A program made the translations under genes and the position numbers. The notes beneath the pieces were generated by a model. The model saw only the letters and a program-made list of their open reading frames with translations. It did not search any database and was not told the origin of the DNA. This document shows positions 31,829 through 40,974 of a DNA stretch of 64,000 nt, piece after piece. Source of the stretch: an uncultured Muribaculaceae bacterium (GTDB lineage: Bacteria; Bacteroidota; Bacteroidia; Bacteroidales; Muribaculaceae); assembly GCA_910578035.1 (NCBI GenBank), contig CAJTOB010000001.1, positions 27,625 through 91,624 of the forward strand, given 5' to 3'. How positions within the stretch are numbered: the first letter of the stretch is position 1; each line of letters opens with the position of its first letter.

Positions 31829-34800
31829 TTATCATTATTTTGAAAATCAGACACTACCTAAAAGACGGTCTGGCAGGGCTTACGGTTATGGTCCTGCTGA
31901 CCGTCTTTTCGCTCTCTGCAAGAGCCTCCGATTTATGTTTTCAGAGCATCAGGGCTGAAAACAGCCCGTTATCTATCAACGATATATGGGCTATAGAGCA
32001 AGATTCACAGGGCTTTGTATGGATTGGTACTGCCGAAGGGCTGCACAGATACGACGGCCGCCGTTTCCACATCTACGACAAGACTTCGCCGGGGCTGCCG
32101 TCGTCGTTCATAGTCTCTCTCATGTCCGACGAAGGAGGCATGTGGATTGGCACGGACTGTGGCGTAGCCTACTATAATCGCGCTCTCGACCGCATAGAGC
32201 ATTTCAACCGCAAAAGCGATATCGGCACCTCAATTACAGGCAAGGCTACTGTTATAACCCGCGACAGGCAGGGTGCCGTATGGTTTGCTGTCAATGAGCA
32301 GGGTGTGTTCCGCTTCAATCCTTCCGACGGAACTCTCGTCAACTTTTTCGGTATGGCCGAAAACAAACTCCCGGCCAATGTGCGTACAATCTATTTTTAT
32401 CCCGACGGCCGGTGCCTCTTAGGCTTATATTACATGGGGCTTTATTCAGTCGACTGGACCAAACAGACCCTTGATATGCTGCCATATTTTGCAGGCGACA
32501 ATATTGTTGGGATACTTCCGGGCACATCTGGTTCGGTCTATACTCTAAGCCCGAGCCGAGGCCTGGTAATGATAGACCCCGATGCTATGCCGCACCCTAT
32601 TTTCAGGCCGGACGGCGATTTCGAGCCAAACTCTATCTCTGCCGACGCCAATTACAATCTATGGCTCGCCACTCTCGAAGGCGCCTATCGCTACGACCGC
32701 CTTACAGGCGACATAAAGCTATTCAGAAACGAAGAAAACAACCTTAATTCCATTGCAGAAAATACTGTACGTTGTGTTTTTTGCGATAATTACGGTGGTA
32801 CATGGATTGGCACCGCCGGCTCAGGACTCAGCTATGCCAATCCTACAGGCCGTAATTTCAAGAAAATATATTTGCGCGCAGACTCTGGCCGCAAATCGGT
32901 GATGGCATCGGCGCTGTCGGCAGATGACGACGGCCGCATATGGTGTGCCACTCGCCGTGCCGGACTCTATACACTCTCTCCCGGTGGCCGGAATGTATCT
33001 TCGGTCAATGCGGCGGTTCCTTCAGAGCTGTTCAGCGTATGCGCCGTAGGCGATTGTGTCTGGGTTACCTCGCTCGACGGTCTCTACTGCTACGACCGCA
33101 CAACAGGCGATGTGCGTCATTATGAGCGGCTCAACCCCGCCGAACCGCTGAAGGAAATAAGGCTCGCCTCGCTCTATGCAATGCATGCCGACCGCCTGCT
33201 GATAGCCACTACGCTTGGTCTCTATAGCTATAACCCGGTCAAAGACGGTTTCGATGCTTTCGAGGAGTTGTCGAAGTGCTATATCACCGGTGTGGCATCT
33301 GATGCAGACGGTTCTCTGTGGCTGTCGACTTTCGCCCACGGCCTGATACACTACGACCCAATAGAGCGCCGCATTATAGCCGCATTTGTACATACAGAAG
33401 AACCCGGGTCGCTACCGTGCAATAAAATCATGGATGTTGCCGTAGACAGCAAGGGCAACGTCTGGGTCTCGACATTCGGGTCGGGAGCGGCGCGCATGCG
33501 GCCTGATGGCACTTTCGATGTATTCAGTCGTAATAACTCATCCAGTTCTTTCCCGGCAAATGTAGCTTTCCAGACGTTTGAAGACGGCCTTGGGCAGATT
33601 TGGATAACGACCAACAAGGGTCTTGTGGCTCTTGACCCGATAACTGGTAACTCGGCGACATATACCAGCGCCCAGGGGCTGCTCAACGACGATTTTTCCG
33701 GCAAAAGAGGCGTGCGTACTCTCGACGGCTCCATATATCTGTGTTCGGCAGACGGTGTTACGGCTTTCAAGCCTCTCGAATTCAAGAATAAAGCTCGCAG
33801 CCATGCTCCTGTTATCACAGATGTCTATATCGATGGCAGACGGATAGAAGCCGGTATTTCCGGCTCACCCCTCGGCTGCAGCCCCGATATTGCTTCGCGC
33901 ATAGATATTTCCGAGAGCGACCGCAATATAGAAATTTATCTTTCGGACCCGGCGTTTCTGTCGGCCGATGTGCCGGCTAAGTCCTATTATCGGCTCGGTG
34001 ACGATGGCGAATGGCTGCGAATGCCTGACGACGGAAAACTGACCTTCCCCTATTTGCCGTCGGGCGACCATCTGCTGCAGTTCCGCGAAGAAGACACCGA
34101 CGGCAGTATGAGCGAACTTCACGCGCCATTGCAACTCCATGTGGCACAGATGTTCTACAAGACTCCGCTGGCAATAGGTCTGTATGCCATTCTGATATGC
34201 GTGGGTTTGTATCTGCTGTGGGATTATACGGACAGGCGCAACAAGCGCAATCTCAACCGAGCCCGCGAGGAACTGAAACAGCGACAGGAGATAGAGGCCT
34301 ATAATGAGAAAATGGCCTTGTTCTCATCTGTAGTCAATCGTCTAAGAGCACCATTGGCGCTGATTCGCAATCCATTGGAGAATATTCTCAGAACACATAA
34401 GGATAATGCCGACCTTACCAATGATTTGATGGTGATAAGTAACGGTGCCGACCGTCTGTCGCGTCTGCTTAATGATTTTTCCGATTTTCATGCCGATCGC
34501 TGCAGTTATGTGCTCGACAAACGTCCTGTGCGGCTTTATGAAGCCGTTGAAAAGAAGATTGCGGCTCTTTCCGGCGACTCTGGCGATGCTATAGAATTAA
34601 ACGGAGAACCGGGAGTCTGTGTCGACGGCGACCCTTCTGGAATAGACCGGCTTATAGAGGCTACGCTTGCCACAGCCCGGGCCGTGGCCGGTGGCGGCGT
34701 GTCTGTATCGGTGAGTAGCGACGGCCATGGCATGGTGGCGATGGAGGTATTTTGCCCCGGGCTGGAGATGAGCCCCGAGATAGCCAAGACCTTGTTGTAT

Positions 34801-35769
34801 CCCTATCTGAACGCCGACGATACAGCTTCCGAACTTGTGCGCTCGTCGCTGCCGACTGTTAAGCTGATAGCCGGTATACATGGCGGTTCGCTCACCTTTG
34901 CCGGGCCCGATGAAACCGCCTATACTTTCTGCGTACTTCTGCCGGAGAGTAAAAATGCGCCGGAGGAGGTCTATGAGAGTACTGCTACCGATTCTGTGCT
35001 CATTATAGAGGAATCAGCAGGCTCTTTGGCCGACTTACAGAAACGTCTGGAGTGTATATTCAGAGTGGTGACGGTGCAGTCTACCGTTGTTGCCATCGAC
35101 CTTCTGATGCGCGACCGCTACTGTGCTGTAGTTGCCGAGGCAAGCTCGCGCAAGCCCATGGGTATAAGCATTTGTCGTCATCTTTCCGCTGCCGGCGCTC
35201 ACGGCTCGGGTGTGCCGGTTGTGGTGATATGCGAAAGCGGCTCCGATCATGCCATAGGCAAGGAGGCCCTGATGGCAGGAGCGGCGATGGTGGTAGAGAA
35301 ACCTTGCGATGCGGCCTATGTCGAGGAATGTGTTCGTGCGGCCGTACGTCGGGCCGGTACAGGAGGCGCTGACTCCATGCTGCTTATTACCGGCGACGGC
35401 TCAGTGCAGCCTGTGAGCGATGAAGATGTACGCTTTATAAAAGACCTCGAGAGGGTCGTGGCCGAAAATATTGCCGATGCTGATTTCGACAACGAACAGC
35501 TTGCTGCCAAGATGTGCATGAGCAAATCGACTCTGATACGACGCACCAAAAAAGCTCTGGCAACTACTCCGAAAGACTATATACTTAAGAAGCGTCTTGC
35601 TGTTGCCGCTGAAATGCTCTCAAAGTCTTCCGGGCGAATAAACGAGGTCTGCTATGCAGCCGGATTCAACACTCCGAGCTATTTTGCCAAGTGTTTCCGC
35701 CGTGTTTACGGCTGTCTGCCATCTGAGTATAAGGGCGGCGGCACTGTGACACCTGACAATCCGACATAA
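31825..35769 (+). CDS. Hybrid two-component system-like regulator with degenerate kinase and receiver
   Basis: A 1314-residue single-chain regulator. Order: export signal, about 14 propeller repeats of the WIGTAEGLHRYDG type to about residue 690, a Y_Y_Y domain, one membrane helix (about 780-800), kinase-like region, receiver-like domain and an intact AraC helix-turn-helix (1195-1305, EVCYAAGFNTPSYFAKCFRR). The H-box reads FSSVVNRLRAPL, with N838 in place of the phosphoacceptor His. The N-box and G-box of the ATPase domain have also lost their key Asn and Gly residues. The receiver has E1105 in place of the phosphorylated Asp and E1062-E1063 for the usual acidic pair. The frame opens with TTG codons at 31825 or 31840; the real start is uncertain. 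It probably activates the adjoining susCD genes. Confidence 0.88.
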   Translation: MIIIILKIRHYLKDGLAGLTVMVLLTVFSLSARASDLCFQSIRAENSPLSINDIWAIEQDSQGFVWIGTAEGLHRYDGRRFHIYDKTSPGLPSSFIVSLMSDEGGMWIGTDCGVAYYNRALDRIEHFNRKSDIGTSITGKATVITRDRQGAVWFAVNEQGVFRFNPSDGTLVNFFGMAENKLPANVRTIYFYPDGRCLLGLYYMGLYSVDWTKQTLDMLPYFAGDNIVGILPGTSGSVYTLSPSRGLVMIDPDAMPHPIFRPDGDFEPNSISADANYNLWLATLEGAYRYDRLTGDIKLFRNEENNLNSIAENTVRCVFCDNYGGTWIGTAGSGLSYANPTGRNFKKIYLRADSGRKSVMASALSADDDGRIWCATRRAGLYTLSPGGRNVSSVNAAVPSELFSVCAVGDCVWVTSLDGLYCYDRTTGDVRHYERLNPAEPLKEIRLASLYAMHADRLLIATTLGLYSYNPVKDGFDAFEELSKCYITGVASDADGSLWLSTFAHGLIHYDPIERRIIAAFVHTEEPGSLPCNKIMDVAVDSKGNVWVSTFGSGAARMRPDGTFDVFSRNNSSSSFPANVAFQTFEDGLGQIWITTNKGLVALDPITGNSATYTSAQGLLNDDFSGKRGVRTLDGSIYLCSADGVTAFKPLEFKNKARSHAPVITDVYIDGRRIEAGISGSPLGCSPDIASRIDISESDRNIEIYLSDPAFLSADVPAKSYYRLGDDGEWLRMPDDGKLTFPYLPSGDHLLQFREEDTDGSMSELHAPLQLHVAQMFYKTPLAIGLYAILICVGLYLLWDYTDRRNKRNLNRAREELKQRQEIEAYNEKMALFSSVVNRLRAPLALIRNPLENILRTHKDNADLTNDLMVISNGADRLSRLLNDFSDFHADRCSYVLDKRPVRLYEAVEKKIAALSGDSGDAIELNGEPGVCVDGDPSGIDRLIEATLATARAVAGGGVSVSVSSDGHGMVAMEVFCPGLEMSPEIAKTLLYPYLNADDTASELVRSSLPTVKLIAGIHGGSLTFAGPDETAYTFCVLLPESKNAPEEVYESTATDSVLIIEESAGSLADLQKRLECIFRVVTVQSTVVAIDLLMRDRYCAVVAEASSRKPMGISICRHLSAAGAHGSGVPVVVICESGSDHAIGKEALMAGAAMVVEKPCDAAYVEECVRAAVRRAGTGGADSMLLITGDGSVQPVSDEDVRFIKDLERVVAENIADADFDNEQLAAKMCMSKSTLIRRTKKALATTPKDYILKKRLAVAAEMLSKSSGRINEVCYAAGFNTPSYFAKCFRRVYGCLPSEYKGGGTVTPDNPT

Positions 35770-35796
35770 GCGTCAAAGGCGCTCAGAGACGCTTTT
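35768..35796 (+). terminator. Possible terminator after the HTCS gene
   Basis: AAGCGTC (35768-35774) pairs with GACGCTT (35788-35794) around a 13-base loop, followed by only two more T residues. It begins at the HTCS stop codon. A weak terminator or attenuator is likely. Confidence 0.4.
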
Positions 35797-35823
35797 GGCG
35801 CATAATAATGAGTCTTTTGTTAT

Positions 35824-35839
35824 ATCGCATTATTGCGAT
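35824..35839. promoter_or_regulatory. Perfect dyad upstream of susC, candidate operator
   Basis: ATCGCA-N4-TGCGAT is a perfect inverted repeat about seven bases upstream of the susC -7 element. It is a candidate regulator site; the binding protein is unknown. Confidence 0.4.
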
Positions 35840-35845
35840 TAGACT

Positions 35846-35868
35846 TAATTTTGTGACAACTCACAAAA
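35846..35868 (+). promoter_or_regulatory. susC -7 element with overlapping dyad
   Basis: TAATTTTG (35846-35853) matches TAnnTTTG with no good -33 element, as expected for an activator-dependent promoter. A perfect dyad TTTTGTGA-N4-TCACAAAA (35849-35868) overlaps its end and the predicted transcription start; its arms contain TGTGA/TCACA as in CRP sites, but the spacing is 4, not 6. Confidence 0.5.
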
Positions 35869-35913
35869 GTTTTCGTACCGCACCTTATCAATTAATCCAT
35901 TGAAAATGTAATT

Positions 35914-38900
35914 ATGAATTCGCGATGTAAACCAATATTATCGGTGCTGCTGTTTCTGGTCGGGCTTACGGCCTTTGCCCAGGGCAAAGTGACCGGTACA
36001 GTTTCCGACGAAGAAGGCGAGCCCCTGATAGGAGCCTCGGTAGTAGTCGAAGGAGCTTCAGGGGGCGTCATCACCGATCTCGATGGCCGCTTCAATATCG
36101 AGGCGTCGCCCGGCCAGACAATCTGCGTGAGCTATGTGGGCTATACGCCTGAAAATGTGAAGGTCGGTAGAGTAACCGATTATAAGATAGTGCTTAAATC
36201 AGCCGACACGGCTTTGGATGAGGTCGTGGTAGTGGGCTATGGCGTTCAGAAAAAGGTGAATCTCACCGGTTCTGTAGCCTCTGTCGACTATGCGCGCCAG
36301 GCCGAGTCGCGCCCCATTACCACAGCCGGGCAGGCTTTGGCCGGAGCGAGCGCCGGCGTTAATGTGCTTACGGCGTCGGGAAAGCCCGGCAGCGAGGATA
36401 TAACGTTGCGCATACGCGGTATCGGCACTTTAAACAATTCAGCGCCACTCATTCTTGTTGATGGCTTCGAAGCGCCTATAACGGCCGTCAATCCCGACGA
36501 TATCGCCTCTATATCTATTCTTAAAGATGCTGCGTCCTGTGCCATATACGGCAATCGCGGAGCCAATGGTGTTGTGCTAATCACCACTAAAGACAGCACG
36601 GCCGGCAAGTTTACTCTGAGCTATAATGCCACAATGTCTGTCAATGAGCCTGCCAGTCATTTCAAACTTGTGAGCAACTATGCCGATTATATGCAACTCA
36701 TGAATGAATCGGCCGAGAACCTTGACAACCCGTTGCCGTACTCACAATCCATGATTGACCTCTGGCGCGAGAAGTCGAAATATCCAAATGCTATTTCCGA
36801 ATCGGGCTATCCCAACTACGTTGCATATCCGAATACCGACTGGATGGACGCCATGTTCAAGAAAAATCAGATTTTTCAGAACCACAATGTGTCGGCTGCC
36901 GGAAGCAACGGTGGTACGCGTTACCTCATTTCGTTCACATTCATGGATAACCCCGGTGTTGTAGAAGGCACGGCAATGAAACGCTATCAACTCCGTGCGA
37001 ATCTGACTTCGCGGCTCAATAAAATTGTTGAGATAGGCACCAAAATCTGGGGCTGGCGCAGCGATCGCGAGCTAAACGACTTCGACGGCGCCTCGGCATA
37101 TATGAGCCGTGCGGTTCCCGGCATTTATCCCTATTACGACGGACAGTTCGGCTGGATGGAAAATCCCGAAGCTCATGCCAACTCCAGAAACAACCTCTAT
37201 TTCATCAATCGTCTGCAAGGCAAGGAAAACCTGAATTATATCAACGCTACTGTATTTACAAATCTGTATCTGCCGGCCGGTTTCACCGGGCATGCATCGT
37301 TCAACTATACCCGCACAGATACAGAACGGAAGACACATACGCGCGCCGGCGACGCTTATTCGTTCCGCAAGGGAGAAACGGCATATGCTTATCACAATCT
37401 CGACAATCTTAACCTGAATCAAAGCAACAGTTTCGCCTATCAGTGGACTGCCGAAGCCGACTTGAACTGGAACCGCACATTCGGTCGGCACGATGTGAGC
37501 GCCATGGCGGGTTTCGAAGCCATCTATCACAACAACAGCAATCTTGCTGCAGCAAAGAAGGGCTTTTCGTCGAGCATTCTTACCGAAATGAACACCGTAA
37601 CCAATATGCAGAGCATCACGGGTACACAGAGCGACTATGCCTCGGCTTCGTTCTTCGGTCGTGTCAACTACGCCTACGACGAGCGTTATCTCTTTGAGGC
37701 AAATCTGCGCTACGACGGCTCGAGCCGTTTCTCGCGCCGAAGCCGCTGGGGCACATTCCCATCTTTCTCGGCAGGCTGGCGTATAAATCAGGAGCATTTC
37801 ATGGAGTCGGCCCGAAGCTGGCTCAGCAATCTCAAGCTACGCGCTTCCTGGGGCAAGCTTGGCAACAACTCCATCGGTAATTATGACTATGTGGCCACCT
37901 ATGTAACTGGCTACCAGTATATTTTCGGCGGCACTCTCAATAGTGGTATGGTAGCGACACAAAGCAACGACCTCCTTGAGTGGGAAACAACGCGAAGCAC
38001 AGATATAGGGCTCGACGCCGGCTTCCTTAACAACCGTCTGACTGCCGAAATAGACTGGTACGACCGCCATACATCAGGTATTCTTTATCGAGCTCCGCTC
38101 CATCTGACAGTAGGCAACAAGACAGCACCATATCAGAACTTATGTGAAGTCGATAACAAGGGCTTTGAAGTCACCCTTGGCTGGAACGACCGTGCCGGAA
38201 AGGTGAGCTACTATGTGAAAGGCAATTTTACCCGCAACTGGAACCGGGTTTCGAAGTACAACGGTCCGCTTGTAGCGGGCTGGGTAGAGGACGAATTCGG
38301 CCACCGGGTATATAAGAGCAATATTGGCGATGTCTCTACTGGAGGTATTACCCGCACTATGGAGGGCAAGCTTATCAACGAGTTCTATCTGCTCAATACC
38401 TATGCGGGCGACGGCAGCTATACTTTCGCCGATGGCTCTGTCAATCCGGCAGGCGGTCCGCGCGACGGTATGATACGCACACCCGAAGATATGGCATGGC
38501 TTGAAGCGATGATTGCCAAAGGAAATGTATTTTTGCCCAACAAGACCGTTGGCAAGAAGGGAATATGGTATGGCGACTATATCTATCAGGACCTCAATGG
38601 CGACGGAATTTTCGGGGACGCGAACGATTATTCGTTCCAGAATGTATCGCAGACTCCTAAATTCTACTATGGCGTTCAGCTTGGAGCCACGTGGAAGGGC
38701 TTTGATTTCTCTGCGCAGTTTGCCGGTGCCGGCGGTTTCTCGCGCTGGTGGTATTATTTGGGCTATAACTCCACCTCTACACGCGCCGATACGGCAATTC
38801 CCCTTCATATAGCTGAAAACCACTATTTCTACGACCCCGAGAATCCGGGTGATATACGCACGAATCTTTGGGCTGAAAACGGCCGTCTGACAATGAACTA

Positions 38901-39168
38901 TGGCAGCGAGCAGAATGGCGGCAGTGTATCGTCGACACTCTATCTTTACAAGGCAGATTATCTCAAATGCAAAAATATAACCATAGGCTACACTCTGCCG
39001 AAATCTGTGCTTCGCAAAATACGCTTTGAGAATGTGCGTGTGTTTGTGAGCGGAGAAAATCTGTTTACCGTCACAGACTATCCGGGCATGGATCCGGAAT
39101 TCAGTTCTACAAGTAATTACTATGCCAGCCTGCGGCAGTGGGCCTTCGGTCTCAACGTTAAATTCTAA
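35914..39168 (+). CDS. susC: SusC/RagA-family TonB-dependent outer-membrane transporter
   Basis: A 1084-residue protein with a signal peptide (ending LTAFAQ), a carboxypeptidase D regulatory-like domain (GKVTGTVSDEEGEPLIGASV to about 95), the SusC signature DEVVVVGYGVQKKVNLTGSV, a plug domain with GQALAGASAGVNV, RIRGIGTLNNS and ILKDAASCAIYGNRGANGVV, and a beta-barrel ending SLRQWAFGLNVKF. It imports oligosaccharides across the outer membrane using TonB energy, capped by its SusD partner encoded 5 bases downstream. The size and all landmark blocks are normal. It is the first gene of the operon susC-susD-DUF5107-galM-Asp-box. Confidence 0.95.
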   Translation: MNSRCKPILSVLLFLVGLTAFAQGKVTGTVSDEEGEPLIGASVVVEGASGGVITDLDGRFNIEASPGQTICVSYVGYTPENVKVGRVTDYKIVLKSADTALDEVVVVGYGVQKKVNLTGSVASVDYARQAESRPITTAGQALAGASAGVNVLTASGKPGSEDITLRIRGIGTLNNSAPLILVDGFEAPITAVNPDDIASISILKDAASCAIYGNRGANGVVLITTKDSTAGKFTLSYNATMSVNEPASHFKLVSNYADYMQLMNESAENLDNPLPYSQSMIDLWREKSKYPNAISESGYPNYVAYPNTDWMDAMFKKNQIFQNHNVSAAGSNGGTRYLISFTFMDNPGVVEGTAMKRYQLRANLTSRLNKIVEIGTKIWGWRSDRELNDFDGASAYMSRAVPGIYPYYDGQFGWMENPEAHANSRNNLYFINRLQGKENLNYINATVFTNLYLPAGFTGHASFNYTRTDTERKTHTRAGDAYSFRKGETAYAYHNLDNLNLNQSNSFAYQWTAEADLNWNRTFGRHDVSAMAGFEAIYHNNSNLAAAKKGFSSSILTEMNTVTNMQSITGTQSDYASASFFGRVNYAYDERYLFEANLRYDGSSRFSRRSRWGTFPSFSAGWRINQEHFMESARSWLSNLKLRASWGKLGNNSIGNYDYVATYVTGYQYIFGGTLNSGMVATQSNDLLEWETTRSTDIGLDAGFLNNRLTAEIDWYDRHTSGILYRAPLHLTVGNKTAPYQNLCEVDNKGFEVTLGWNDRAGKVSYYVKGNFTRNWNRVSKYNGPLVAGWVEDEFGHRVYKSNIGDVSTGGITRTMEGKLINEFYLLNTYAGDGSYTFADGSVNPAGGPRDGMIRTPEDMAWLEAMIAKGNVFLPNKTVGKKGIWYGDYIYQDLNGDGIFGDANDYSFQNVSQTPKFYYGVQLGATWKGFDFSAQFAGAGGFSRWWYYLGYNSTSTRADTAIPLHIAENHYFYDPENPGDIRTNLWAENGRLTMNYGSEQNGGSVSSTLYLYKADYLKCKNITIGYTLPKSVLRKIRFENVRVFVSGENLFTVTDYPGMDPEFSSTSNYYASLRQWAFGLNVKF

Positions 39169-39173
39169 GAAAT

Positions 39174-40931
39174 ATGAAAAAACTGCATATAATTCCCGGA
39201 ATCGTGTTGGCAGCATCGGTTCTCACGGGGTGCAACGATTTTCTTGACCGTTCGCCATACGACGAAATCAGCAGCAGCACAGTCTTCGCTACCGAAGACC
39301 TTGCCGAATCTGTGGTAACAGGCTGCTACAGCAATCTGATGGCCGACTATGTGAGCGCTTCCTACTGTAATTGGGACGGACTGTCGTCTGTCCTCGAACC
39401 CGCGACCTTGCAGGTGAACACCACATATATGTATCTGCGCGGACTGGCTCAGTCTAACTCGACACTGTTTTCCAACCGATGGAAGCGTCTCTATGAGGGC
39501 GTGAACCGAGCCAACGACGTTATAAACAACATATCGGTTACTCCCGGCATGAGCGATGAGCTCAAAGCCCGCAGAATTGCCGAGTGCAAGTTTATACGTG
39601 CCTATGAGTACTATCTGCTCAACTGTGCTTTCCGCGGTGTGCCCATCTACCTCGAAAACTTGCCCGATGCCGAGTACACAAGACCGCGTTCGAGCGAGGA
39701 ACAGGTCTGGGAGCAGTGTGTGGCCGACCTAACCGATGCAATCGATACGCCCTCGCTGCCCGACCGCATTGCCGGAACGAGCTCTGACTATGGCCGAATT
39801 GCCAAGGGAGCATGCTACTATCTTAGAGCCAAGGTGAGAATGTGGCAGAAAAAATGGGCCGAAGCCGAAGCAGACCTCCTGAAAGTAGGTGAGTGTGGCT
39901 ACAGTCTTTTCAAAGGTGGATACGCCGAACTCTTCACTGAAGCCAACGAGCGCTGCGACGAGATGATATTTTCCATTCCCATGACCGATCAGGCAAATAT
40001 GGGCAACGTTTTCAGCCGAACCTATGGTAACCGCTGCACTGCCGGCTATGGCGACAATGCGCTCTACATGTCGCCGGATTTCGTTGATTCATATCAGTGG
40101 GCCGATGGCCGTCCGTTCGACTGGAACGAGGTTATTGAAGGCTACAGCGATATGTCGCCCCGTGCCCGCAGTGTCTTTTTCCTGCGCGACAATTTGACCG
40201 CCACCGAGCGCTCGGCAATGAGCAGCTATGGAGCCGACATGAATCATTATCTGGAGCAGGGCAACGAGGCCAGGATAAGAAAGGCATACGAGGGTCGCGA
40301 TCCGCGTCTTGCGGCTACAGCCATTACCCCCTATTCTGTATATGTAGGCGGTTGGAGCGGTTCGGCGGCAAACTATTCGCCTCGTTTTCCCTTCAGAAAC
40401 GAGACTACAGAGAACGATATCAAGACCACGCAGACTCAGAATTTTCAATATAATATACGTAAATTCGTGACCGTCGGCACACAGTATAAGAATGTGCTTC
40501 AGAATCCGGTCGATGTGCCCGTATTCCGCTATGCCGGTGCACTTCTGGCGCTTGCAGAATGTGTCAACGAGCAGGGGCGCACAGCCGAGGCGGTGGCTTT
40601 TGTCAATCAGGTGCGCGAGCGCGCCGGGGTGGTTCCTCTCAATCAGCCTGGAAACAGTGCTGTGGCTGTCGCCGGCACCGACGATCTCCGCAAGCGCATA
40701 CGCGACGAGCATCTGTGGGAACTTGCCTGCGAGGAAGTGGTGCTTTGGGATGAACTCCGTTGGGGTGTATGGAAAGACAATAAGTTCGGCAACGGCAACG
40801 GCTGCAAAGAAATCTGGGGCGAGATTATCCTCGCTTACGGATGGGGCGGCCAGGGCTACGATGTCTGGCCGATTCCGCGCGACGAAGTGGAGCGCAACAG
40901 CAATCTGACCCAGAACCCCGGCTGGTATTAA
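39174..40931 (+). CDS. susD: SusD/RagB-family surface glycan-binding lipoprotein
   Basis: A 585-residue lipoprotein (lipobox LTGC, C20) following susC by 5 bases. Typical SusD features are the N-terminal CNDFLDRSPYDEISSSTVF, the TPR-like helices with RAYEYYLLNCAFRGVPI, a FLRYAEVLLA-equivalent block VFRYAGALLALAECVNEQG, and the C-terminal LWELACEEVVLWDELRWG and NPGWY. It binds the glycan at the cell surface and acts as the lid of the SusC channel. The ligand cannot be predicted from sequence. Confidence 0.95.
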   Translation: MKKLHIIPGIVLAASVLTGCNDFLDRSPYDEISSSTVFATEDLAESVVTGCYSNLMADYVSASYCNWDGLSSVLEPATLQVNTTYMYLRGLAQSNSTLFSNRWKRLYEGVNRANDVINNISVTPGMSDELKARRIAECKFIRAYEYYLLNCAFRGVPIYLENLPDAEYTRPRSSEEQVWEQCVADLTDAIDTPSLPDRIAGTSSDYGRIAKGACYYLRAKVRMWQKKWAEAEADLLKVGECGYSLFKGGYAELFTEANERCDEMIFSIPMTDQANMGNVFSRTYGNRCTAGYGDNALYMSPDFVDSYQWADGRPFDWNEVIEGYSDMSPRARSVFFLRDNLTATERSAMSSYGADMNHYLEQGNEARIRKAYEGRDPRLAATAITPYSVYVGGWSGSAANYSPRFPFRNETTENDIKTTQTQNFQYNIRKFVTVGTQYKNVLQNPVDVPVFRYAGALLALAECVNEQGRTAEAVAFVNQVRERAGVVPLNQPGNSAVAVAGTDDLRKRIRDEHLWELACEEVVLWDELRWGVWKDNKFGNGNGCKEIWGEIILAYGWGGQGYDVWPIPRDEVERNSNLTQNPGWY

Positions 40932-40974
40932 TTAAACTCTCCACTCTATACATAATTACTAAAATCTAAAAAAC

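Noticed and set aside
38140..39216. 358-codon open frame on the minus strand
   Set aside because: It is antisense to the 3' part of susC and crosses into the susD start; no domain is visible.
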